Of a DNA stretch of 18,284 nucleotides, positions 12,654 to 18,284 are shown one piece after another. Both the position numbers and the translations under genes were made by a program. Source of the DNA: Thermoleophilia bacterium (GTDB lineage: Bacteria > Actinomycetota > Thermoleophilia > Gaiellales > Gaiellaceae); NCBI GenBank assembly GCA_016844515.1, contig JAERMP010000069.1:1-18284 (forward strand). Reading direction: 5' to 3'. Under the pieces are notes generated by a model, which was not told the origin of the DNA, made no database searches, and saw nothing but the letters and a program-made list of their open reading frames with translations. Position 1 is the stretch's first letter. The number at the start of each line of letters is the position of its first letter.

Positions 12654-14225
12654 CTACTTCACGACCTTGATCGCCAGCCGGATGGCCGGGATGTCGTAGC
12701 CGGCTGCAAGACCCGGAGCATCCCGCGCGAACCCGAGCAGCGGCACCATGCCGAGCTGCGAGTACGGATATGCCGGCTGCTGCGTGTAGAGCAGCGGATA
12801 CAGGTCGATGAGGTGCGTGCCCGGCTCGCCGGTCGCGAACAGCTGGACGCGGACGTAGCCGTTGCTGTTGAACCCGCAGGCGTAGCCGATGTAGCTGTTG
12901 TCGTACGTCACGGCCAGCGTGTTGTCGAGCTGCGTCCAGCCGACGCCCTTGAGCTCGACGTAGAACGGCTGGCCCGCCTTGACCACCTTCGGAGCGCGGA
13001 CGAAGCTCCGCTTCACGAAGTACGGCACCTGCGCCATGATCTTGCCGGCCTGGACGACCTGGATCGCATGCCAGCCGCCGAGCCCGTCGGGGATGGTGAC
13101 GGGGGACCGAAGCGAGCCGTCCGCCGCCGCAGTAGCCCTGCCGAGCGGTTGAGACGTGAACTTCCAGCACTGCCCGGTGCAGTTCACCCGATTGCCGACG
13201 ACCGACGTCCAGAGGAGGTCGACCGGTGCGCTCGGGGTGAGCCCCGTGGCGGACACGTTCACCTTCGAGAGGATCGTCCCCTTGTCGGAGTCGATCGCGA
13301 CACGGGCCGTCGAGTCCTTCGCGACATCCGCGTCGATCACGGTCGTCCTCGCGCTGATCGTCGGCCGAACCGATACGGCCTGCTCGAGGTACGTCGCCGG
13401 AGCGCCGGCGTCCTTGGTGATCGTGAACATCCGGCGATGGCCGTCGGTCCACGGAACCGGCGACTGCTCCATGTTGAGATACGGGACGGTGTGGCTGGAG
13501 CCGGCGTACTCGATCCAGTGTGGCCCAACATTCCCAGCCGCACGAATCTTGAAGGTCGTGACGCCTCGGGTCGTGTTCGCAGACACGGAACCCGCGAAGT
13601 GGTTGTCGTAGAGAACGGCCCCGACGCTTTCGTACGTTGGCGAGCCCATCCCGACGACGGTGACCGTGATCGGCGTGCCGACCGGCCCCCGCTTCGGTGA
13701 GATCGTCACCGTGCGCTCGACCAGGAAACCGCCCTTGGCCACCTGGACTCCGTCCACGACGGCGTAGATGTCGTGAATTCCACCGAAGTCCTTCGGCGCC
13801 TTGAACGAAGAGCTGAACGCACCGCTCCCATCCGTCTTCGCCGTGGCCAGCACCACGCCGATCTTGTCGACCTTGCGGCCGAGGTAGTCGACGCTGTCGG
13901 GCTTCGGGTCGAGGATGTAGCGGATGTTCGCGGTCATCCACACGATCGTCACGTCCTTGCTCGCCGGCAGCGCCGTGCCCGCGAGAGTGACGTTCGTGCC
14001 GGCAACGGCGACGTCCGGTGTCGTCTTGAGCGTCTTCATGTTCTCCGATGGCTTCCCAGGATCGGTGATGGCACCTGGGATCGGCGGTGTGCCGGGAACC
14101 ACCGGTGCCGGGACCGCGGTCGGGTCTGCAGCAGCCACCGATTGGAGCACCAGCACCGTCGCGATGGCTACAACCAGGGTGACGGTGCGCCTCCTTCGCG
14201 TGGACATGCGTGTCTTGCCGATCAT
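12654..14225 (-). CDS. Large exported multi-domain beta-sandwich protein, function unknown
   Basis: 523 residues. A basic N-terminus (RRRR at 10-13), a hydrophobic stretch (about 14-31) and VAAAD give a signal peptide. A Pro-rich linker follows to about residue 60. The rest is a chain of Ig-like/TIG-like beta domains, each opening with a phrase such as DVAVAGTNVTLAGTALPA, GPVGTPITVTVVGMG or VVKAGQPFYVELKGVGW. I count about four repeats of 90-110 residues. Two cysteines in NCTGQCWKF could form a disulfide. The C-terminal part is distinctive, with YDNSYIGYACGFN and GTHLIDLYPLLY. There is no sortase motif or C-terminal anchor, so it is secreted or held by partners. The ATG at 14225 follows GAGGGCAGAGAG. 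It is the last gene of a four-gene exported operon, 19 bases after its neighbour. I do not recognise its function. Confidence 0.85.
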   Translation of the reverse strand: MIGKTRMSTRRRRTVTLVVAIATVLVLQSVAAADPTAVPAPVVPGTPPIPGAITDPGKPSENMKTLKTTPDVAVAGTNVTLAGTALPASKDVTIVWMTANIRYILDPKPDSVDYLGRKVDKIGVVLATAKTDGSGAFSSSFKAPKDFGGIHDIYAVVDGVQVAKGGFLVERTVTISPKRGPVGTPITVTVVGMGSPTYESVGAVLYDNHFAGSVSANTTRGVTTFKIRAAGNVGPHWIEYAGSSHTVPYLNMEQSPVPWTDGHRRMFTITKDAGAPATYLEQAVSVRPTISARTTVIDADVAKDSTARVAIDSDKGTILSKVNVSATGLTPSAPVDLLWTSVVGNRVNCTGQCWKFTSQPLGRATAAADGSLRSPVTIPDGLGGWHAIQVVQAGKIMAQVPYFVKRSFVRAPKVVKAGQPFYVELKGVGWTQLDNTLAVTYDNSYIGYACGFNSNGYVRVQLFATGEPGTHLIDLYPLLYTQQPAYPYSQLGMVPLLGFARDAPGLAAGYDIPAIRLAIKVVK

Positions 14226-14244
14226 CTCTCTGCCCTCGCTTCCG

Positions 14245-14730
14245 TCACCGCCGCTTCTTGGCGGCGGTCGGGTTGATCGTCATCTGGTAGTCGTAGAGCC
14301 CGAACTTGTTCGCCTCCGTCTTGAAGACGATGCGGGCGTTGATCGAGCCCAGTGGGTAGTCCGCCGGGACGATCCATGCCGAGGTCCAGAACCAGACCCG
14401 GTTCGTCGAAGATCCGTGAGCGCCCCAGTTCAGCTTCAGGTTTGGTGAGCCGGGGAGCTTGACGTACGCGTACTTGACGTTCTCGGTCGATAGAACGGCA
14501 CCCGTGTCGGCCTCGCTCCCCCAGATTCGGAAGACGACCTGCTCTCCGCGCTGGAAGACGTTGGTCTGCGTACAGCCGATGGGTCGTGGCTTCGCCCCCA
14601 CGGGGCGTGTCCCGTTGACCGTGTCGACGTACAGGAACACGTTCAGCTTCTCGGGAACCTGAGCGAATGCCGGGGCCGCCACCGCACCAAGCGCGGCGAC
14701 GATGCCGAACAACAGGAACAGTCGTCTCAT
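14245..14730 (-). CDS. Exported beta-rich protein, paralogue of the next gene upstream
   Basis: 161 residues with a clear signal peptide, cleaved probably after AFA (21-23). The mature domain has the blocks RGEQVVFRIWG at 61-71, YAYVKLPGSPNLKL at 87-100 and WIVPADYPLGSINARIVFKTEANKFG at 119-144. These align block for block with the product of 14776-15252, so the two genes arose by duplication. The domain is probably a single beta sandwich; function unknown. The ATG at 14730 is chosen because GGAGG (14741-14737) lies six bases upstream and the signal peptide starts there. The ATG at 14772 would add a charged extension before it. The C-terminus is basic (AAKKRR). Confidence 0.87.
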   Translation of the reverse strand: MRRLFLLFGIVAALGAVAAPAFAQVPEKLNVFLYVDTVNGTRPVGAKPRPIGCTQTNVFQRGEQVVFRIWGSEADTGAVLSTENVKYAYVKLPGSPNLKLNWGAHGSSTNRVWFWTSAWIVPADYPLGSINARIVFKTEANKFGLYDYQMTINPTAAKKRR

Positions 14731-14736
14731 GGATGG

Positions 14737-14741
14737 CCTCC
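14737..14741 (-). promoter_or_regulatory. Shine-Dalgarno deciding the start of the 14245-14730 gene
   Basis: GGAGG on the minus strand is followed by six bases and the ATG at 14730. The upstream ATG at 14772 has no comparable site, so this fixes the start. Confidence 0.8.
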
Positions 14742-14775
14742 GAACTCGAGCGTTGATGAGGAATCGGGTCATGGC

Positions 14776-15252
14776 TCAGGCCTTCGTCACGTTGAGCTGA
14801 GAGGTCAGGACGGGGATCTGTACGAAGCTGCCGTACTGATCCGCCTTCGTCCTGAGAAGTACCTTGAACTGGACGATCCCGAGCGGATAGTCGGCAGGAA
14901 CGGTCCAGGTTGCCTTCCAGAGCCAAGCTGGAAGGACCTTCGCCTTCGACGGTGTGTACGTCAGCTTGACGTTCGGCTGGCCGGGGAGCTTCACGTAGAA
15001 GTACCTCGTGTCGTCACCCGTGAGGATCTTCCCTGTCTTCGTTTGACCTGCGAACGCGCGAAACTCGACTGTCGACCCTCGCGCGAAGTAGTTGGAGAGC
15101 GCACCCGAACTCGTCGAGGTCTGCGTCGATACGAAGTACTGCACGACCGTCGGAGACGGGAACGGGATCTCGGTAGGTGTCTGCGCACCGCCGACGGCGG
15201 TCACGACAACGGCCGTGACCCCGACTGCCAGGATCAGAATGATTCGTCTCAT
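14776..15252 (-). CDS. Exported beta-rich protein, paralogue of the 14245-14730 product
   Basis: 158 residues with a short signal peptide (MRRIILILAVGVTAVVVTAVGGAQ, cleavage near 23). The mature part has RGSTVEFRAFAGQ at 58-70, YFYVKLPGQPNVKL at 84-97 and WTVPADYPLGIVQFKVLLRTKADQYG at 116-141, matching its neighbour closely. There are no cysteines, unlike the neighbour, which has one. The ATG at 15252 has GGGAGG (15263-15258) five bases upstream. It lies 33 bases after the 15286-15789 gene and 45 bases before its paralogue, so all four exported-protein genes can be one transcript. Function unknown. Confidence 0.87.
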   Translation of the reverse strand: MRRIILILAVGVTAVVVTAVGGAQTPTEIPFPSPTVVQYFVSTQTSTSSGALSNYFARGSTVEFRAFAGQTKTGKILTGDDTRYFYVKLPGQPNVKLTYTPSKAKVLPAWLWKATWTVPADYPLGIVQFKVLLRTKADQYGSFVQIPVLTSQLNVTKA

Positions 15253-15285
15253 TGGTTCCTCCCTTGCGGCGTGTTTCTCATCGCG

Positions 15286-15789
15286 TCAGACGGTGAGCTT
15301 TCCGGTGAACTTGATCGAGAAGGTGCCCTGGCCCCGGTCGTAGACGCCGGTGAACTTGAGCGTGCCCTTCGCCGTCTTGAAGGCCTTCGTGCCCTTCAGC
15401 ACCTTGGCCCGGCCGGAGACGCTGAAGACTTGTCCTTCCTCGTCACCGCAACCGCTCGCTCCGGGCAGCACTAGGAAGTTGATGTTGCCCTTAGTTCCAG
15501 TCATGGATCCGGGGCCCGTGAACGGCACGCAGGGCTGTTGCGTCGAGTCTCCCTTGCCCTTCCCGGTGATCTTGCCCTTGCCGATGGGCGTCCCCGTGCC
15601 GACCCCGTTGGCGGCGATGTCCGCAATGCCATCGGTGATCTTCACGGTGGCGGTCCCGGCGTACTTCGCCGTGAACGGCACGATCTTCGCGTTGCCGGAC
15701 TCCGTGCCGGCCCAAGCGGTGCCAACGAGGACTGCGGCAGCGGCGACTCCGAGCGCTACCACCCCGGCTCGTAGGAACTTCCTCTTCAC
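15286..15789 (-). CDS. Small exported protein, single beta-barrel-like domain, function unknown
   Basis: 167 residues. The signal peptide spans about 1-27, with cleavage after AWA. The mature protein alternates short strands and Gly-rich turns. Features are GTGTPIGKGKITGKGKGD near 63-80, a Cys in QQPCVPFTG and another in ASGCGDEEG (possible disulfide), and a C-terminal run KGTLKFTGVYDRG followed by GTFSIKFTGKLTV. This pattern suggests a small closed barrel of the allene-oxide-cyclase or lipocalin-like kind, but I cannot assign a family. The start is a GTG with AAGGAG (15800-15795) five bases upstream. An upstream in-frame ATG at 16038 would run through the permease gene and is rejected. It is the first gene of the exported-protein operon, 142 bases after the permease. 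Confidence 0.82.
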   Translation of the reverse strand: MKRKFLRAGVVALGVAAAAVLVGTAWAGTESGNAKIVPFTAKYAGTATVKITDGIADIAANGVGTGTPIGKGKITGKGKGDSTQQPCVPFTGPGSMTGTKGNINFLVLPGASGCGDEEGQVFSVSGRAKVLKGTKAFKTAKGTLKFTGVYDRGQGTFSIKFTGKLTV

Positions 15790-15794
15790 AGCGG

Positions 15795-15800
15795 CTCCTT
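15795..15800 (-). promoter_or_regulatory. Shine-Dalgarno deciding the GTG start of the 15286-15789 gene
   Basis: AAGGAG on the minus strand is followed by five bases and the GTG at 15789. It rules out the longer reading upstream. Confidence 0.75.
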
Positions 15801-15914
15801 TCGGGATCCTTCGTTCGTCATGCACCGGATGCTCGCGTGGTCCCGGGTGCGCCGCATCCGAGATGCCGCCTACTGGCAGTACGCAGAAACCCGCAGTCAG
15901 GCTCGGCTGTTGCG

Positions 15915-15928
15915 GGCTCGGTCGAGCC
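15915..15928. terminator. Weak hairpin after the ABC permease operon
   Basis: GGCTCG and CGAGCC are separated by only two bases, or form a 5-bp stem with a 4-base loop. It lies just after the permease stop at 15932 on the minus strand. It has no T tract. It may separate the ABC operon from the exported-protein operon, but the support is slight. Confidence 0.25.
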
Positions 15929-15931
15929 GGA

Positions 15932-16702
15932 CTAGGCGCCCGCGGCCTCGGCCTTGCGCAGACCGAGGAATGCCCACGTCCAGAAGGCGACTCCCAGCCC
16001 GATCGCGAGCGCGAACGCGCCGAGAACATGCGGCGCATCGCCGGCGACGAACCCGCGTCCGGTCTCGAGCAGGTACGTGACCGGATTCACTGACGCGACC
16101 CCTTCGATCCATCCCTCCAGCAGCTTCTGCGGAACGTAGACCGGGGCGAAGAAGAGCACGAGGAAGACGGGCATCTGCATCAGCGGAGCCGCCTGAATCG
16201 TGCGAAAACGCATCGCGATCCCACCCGCCCAGAAGAAGCCGCAGAAGTTGACGAGCGCGGCGAGGACGAAAAGGCCGAAGAGGTCGACCGCGTCGCCGCC
16301 GATGTTCATCCCCACGACCAGCGCGAGCACGGTGAGAACCACCGCGACTACCAGCCAGCGGCACATTGCGGCGAGCGCATAGCCGAGGACGATCCCGCTT
16401 CGGTGTGGCGCCGCGAGGAGCAGCCGCTTCGCGAACCCGCCCTCGAAGTCTCGCGCCAACCCGAACCCGGTGAACACGCCGCTGAAGGCGGCCGATTGGA
16501 GCAGCACGAAGACGAACTGGAACGCGGTGTAACCGGGCTCGTAGTCGAATCCTGGAATCTCGTTCAGCTGCGAGAGACCGCCCGCGAATGCCGTGAAGAA
16601 GAACAGCGGAAACAGCATCGTCGGCAAGAGGATCTGTGGATTCGTGAGTGCGTTCTTGAGTGTCCGCCAGGCCACCCCCGAGATCACGTCCCACATCCTC
16701 AC
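15932..16702 (-). CDS. ABC-2 type transporter permease (second of the pair)
   Basis: 256 residues with about six membrane segments, for example LLPTMLFPLFFFTAFAGG at 26-43, WLVVAVVLTVLALVVGM at 115-131 and VLGAFALAIGLGVAFWTWAFLGL at 227-249. The conserved ABC-2 block NPVTYLLETGRGFV lies before the last segment. It pairs with the preceding permease and a DrrA-like ATPase, as in daunorubicin-type drug exporters; the substrate is unknown. The start may be the GTG at 16702, four bases after the upstream stop, or the ATG at 16696 with GAGG immediately before it; the difference is two residues. There is no signal peptide. If the ATPase is really broken, this subunit would have no motor. Confidence 0.9.
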   Translation of the reverse strand: MRMWDVISGVAWRTLKNALTNPQILLPTMLFPLFFFTAFAGGLSQLNEIPGFDYEPGYTAFQFVFVLLQSAAFSGVFTGFGLARDFEGGFAKRLLLAAPHRSGIVLGYALAAMCRWLVVAVVLTVLALVVGMNIGGDAVDLFGLFVLAALVNFCGFFWAGGIAMRFRTIQAAPLMQMPVFLVLFFAPVYVPQKLLEGWIEGVASVNPVTYLLETGRGFVAGDAPHVLGAFALAIGLGVAFWTWAFLGLRKAEAAGA

Positions 16703-16706
16703 GGGC

Positions 16707-17480
16707 TCACGTCCTCGTCATCCGCGTTCGCAGAGCCCGCGAGGCGAGCATGAGGGAGACGAGACCGAGCACGATCACGAACCCGAACCCGAGCGCAAGC
16801 GCCTGCGGATCCCAGCCGGTGATGATCAGGCTCCGGACACACTCGATCATGTACGAGACGGGATTGAGCGTCGCCGCGATTCGGAACCATTCGACGCCGA
16901 TCAGGTTTCGCGGCGTGTTCATCGAGGAGATGAAAAGGAAGACGAAGAGGACCGGGAAGAGCGCCTGGATCGTCTCGCCCGAGCCCGTTCGAAACGCGAG
17001 CCATGCACCGAGGGCGCCGAACGACAGGGACACGATCGCCCCGTAAACGAGGAGCACGGCAATCCCCGCGGGCCCGGACTCGAACCGCACGCCGGCCGAG
17101 AGGCCGACGACGAGGTAGAAGATCACCTGGACGATCCCGAGGACGACAACCCCTGCAAGCTGGCCTGTGAGCAGCGCCCAGTCGCGAAGCGCCGTCAATG
17201 ACAGGCGGTTGATGAAGCCGGTCTGGACGTCACGCGCGAGATCCGTGCCAGCGTTCATCGTCGAGAAGAGCGCGCCCTGGATGAACGGAACCGCGAGCGC
17301 GAAGGCGAGGAACGACGTCGTCGGGAAGCCCGGCAGCTCGGTGGACGAGCGCAGCCCGCCGGCGTTCACCGCCATCAGCGCGATCGGAAAGATCAGCGGC
17401 GGGATGACACTCGCCGGCTGGCGCGACGTGCGGAGTACCGACCGCCGCGCGATGGCCCCCACCTGAGGCCACGTACTCAC
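16707..17480 (-). CDS. ABC-2 type transporter permease (first of the pair)
   Basis: 257 residues with about six membrane segments, including VIPPLIFPIALMAVNAGGL at 25-43, LLTGQLAGVVVLGIVQVIFYLVVGL at 103-127 and ALALGFGFVIVLGLVSLMLAS near the end. The ABC-2 block NPVSYMIECVRSLI is present, as in its neighbour. The two permeases share the same plan (about 25-30% similarity by eye) and would form a heterodimer. The GTG at 17480 overlaps the TGA of the ATPase gene in a GTGA junction, so permease translation depends on ribosomes finishing the ATPase frame. That matters because the ATPase reading frame is interrupted further upstream. Confidence 0.9.
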   Translation of the reverse strand: MSTWPQVGAIARRSVLRTSRQPASVIPPLIFPIALMAVNAGGLRSSTELPGFPTTSFLAFALAVPFIQGALFSTMNAGTDLARDVQTGFINRLSLTALRDWALLTGQLAGVVVLGIVQVIFYLVVGLSAGVRFESGPAGIAVLLVYGAIVSLSFGALGAWLAFRTGSGETIQALFPVLFVFLFISSMNTPRNLIGVEWFRIAATLNPVSYMIECVRSLIITGWDPQALALGFGFVIVLGLVSLMLASRALRTRMTRT

Positions 17481-18284
17481 CGTCGCCGCTTCTCCGGCTG
17501 CGCGGTTTCGGCCTCTTCTGCGGCGCCTTCGAGGGTGCGGCCCGTCTTGGCGAGGAAGACGTCGTCGAGAGTCGGTGCGCGCAGCTCGAGGTCTGCCACG
17601 TCGACACCGTTCTGATCGACCGCCCGCACGATGTCGGTCAGCCCGAGCCCGTCCCTGAGGCGCACCGCGACATCCCGGCTCGACGCGAGCGGCTCGCCGA
17701 ACTGCGCGAGAAACTCGGCGATCCGAGGCCGGTCCTCTTCACGATGTGGGATCGCGTGCACGCTCGGCCGCCCGATCTCCGCCTTTAGCTCCGCAGGCGT
17801 GCCCTCGGCGACGATCTTCCCCTGGTCGATGATCCCGACGCGGTCGGCGAGAACGTCGGCCTCCTCGAGGTACTGGGTGGTGAGGAAGACGGTCACGCGG
17901 TCCTCTCTCCGCAGGAGCGAGACCTCTTCCCAGAGCGCTGTTCGGCTCTGCGGGTCAAGGCCGGTCGTCGGCTCGTCGAGAAACAGGATCCGCGGGCTGT
18001 GGATGAGCGCGAGCGCCAGATCGAGGCGCCGCTTCATGCCCCCCGAGTAGCCGGATACCTTCCGGTCGGCGGCGTCGGCACTCCCTGGAGCGTGGCCTGG
18101 AGCCGCAGGTGATCTCGGCCGGTCAAGAGCGGGTCGAGCGCCGCCTCCTGCAGGGCGACTCCGATCAGCCCGCGCACCTTGGGCCCGTCCTTGACGACGT
18201 CGTAGCCTCCGACTCGTGCGGTTCCCGAAGTCGGCGGCAGAAGCGTCGTCAGGACGTGGACGGTCGTCGACTTCCCTGCGCCGT
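17477..18284 (-). pseudogene. DrrA-like ABC transporter ATPase, frameshifted by an internal deletion; 5' end outside window
   Basis: The energy-coupling subunit of a drug-type ABC exporter. The first frame (18282 to a TGA at 18036-18034) holds the Walker A remnant GAGKSTT at its very start and the Q-loop region GVALQEAALDPLLTGRDHLRLQATLQGVP, then runs into out-of-frame residues. The second frame, readable from about 18075, gives ADAADRKVSGYSGGMKRRLDLA (signature motif), ILFLDEPTTGLDPQSR (Walker B), TTQYLEEAD (Gln in the H-loop position, as usual for DrrA) and the C-terminal APTLDDVFLAKTGR. Relatives have roughly 17-19 more residues between the GVP and ADAADRK blocks, so a non-triplet deletion fits better than a simple indel. 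An ATG at 18037 could start a fragment without Walker A, which could not hydrolyse ATP. An assembly or sequencing error is the main alternative. Confidence 0.78.

Noticed and set aside
12529..13941. A 470-codon minus-strand frame overlapping the exported Ig-like protein
   Set aside because: It is a shifted frame of the true gene. The true frame has a signal peptide and coherent beta-domain repeats; this one is Arg/Gly-rich without motifs.
15286..16038. A longer version of the small exported protein starting at 16038
   Set aside because: The extra 83 residues run through the end of the permease gene and are Arg/Pro/Ser-rich. The GTG at 15789 has a strong Shine-Dalgarno and begins a signal peptide.
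1..18284. tRNA, rRNA, riboswitch, CRISPR or prophage features
   Set aside because: I looked for clover-leaf arms, regular direct repeats and phage or transposase motifs on both strands and saw none that hold up.

Overview
The window looks like a chromosomal segment from a high-GC Gram-positive bacterium, most likely an uncultured Actinomycetota of the Thermoleophilia type (Gaiellales/Solirubrobacterales). The reasons are the strong GC bias, the many GTG (and one likely TTG) starts, the apparent leaderless promoters, and the types of protein present (PGM1-related ligase, DrrA-like drug ABC exporter, MMPL transporter, GAF-GGDEF-HD-GYP protein). The lineage is an inference from composition and protein flavour only. 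I see no rRNA, tRNA, CRISPR array, transposase or phage gene.

Layout. 1-528 (-) is the N-terminal part of a PGM1-related ATP-grasp ligase, divergent from a short SDR oxidoreductase (575-1222, +). A 12-bp-stem hairpin separates that SDR from a second one (1274-1990, -), which is coupled to a CDP-alcohol phosphatidyltransferase (1987-2817, -). Divergent from these are a pterin-4a-carbinolamine dehydratase (2849-3088) and a small cupin (3085-3471). A universal stress protein (3493-3954, -) and an HMG-CoA lyase (4071-4973, +) are divergent across a regulatory region with a perfect 20-bp inverted repeat. Tail to tail with the lyase come a DsrE-family protein (4970-5320, -), fumarylacetoacetase (5401-6519, -) and a conserved protein of unknown function coupled to it (6516-7262, -). 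A large GAF-GGDEF-GAF-GAF-HD-GYP protein occupies 7333-9948 (+). A small secreted protein (9967-10386, -) is divergent from an MMPL transporter (10445-12598, +), which ends at a 13-bp-stem terminator.

The right third reads entirely leftward: two ABC-2 permeases and a DrrA-like ATPase at the window edge (18284 down to 15932), then four genes for exported proteins (15789 down to 12654), two of which are paralogues. These four have no recognisable function and are the best candidates for an undescribed system.

How the genes fit together. HMG-CoA lyase (leucine end) and fumarylacetoacetase (tyrosine end) both release acetoacetate, and pterin dehydratase supports phenylalanine hydroxylation, so the middle of the window looks like amino-acid catabolism. 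The other homogentisate-pathway enzymes are not here. Two genes look damaged or unusual. The ABC ATPase carries a frameshifting deletion between the Q-loop and the signature motif. The first SDR seems to lack about 20 residues near its C-terminus. Either could be real or an assembly error. A recurring signal is a -10-like hexamer (TANNNT or GANNNT) 6-7 bases before the start codon of most first genes, which suggests widespread leaderless transcription. The exported-protein genes instead have clear Shine-Dalgarno sequences. There is no gene-free stretch longer than 300 bases.
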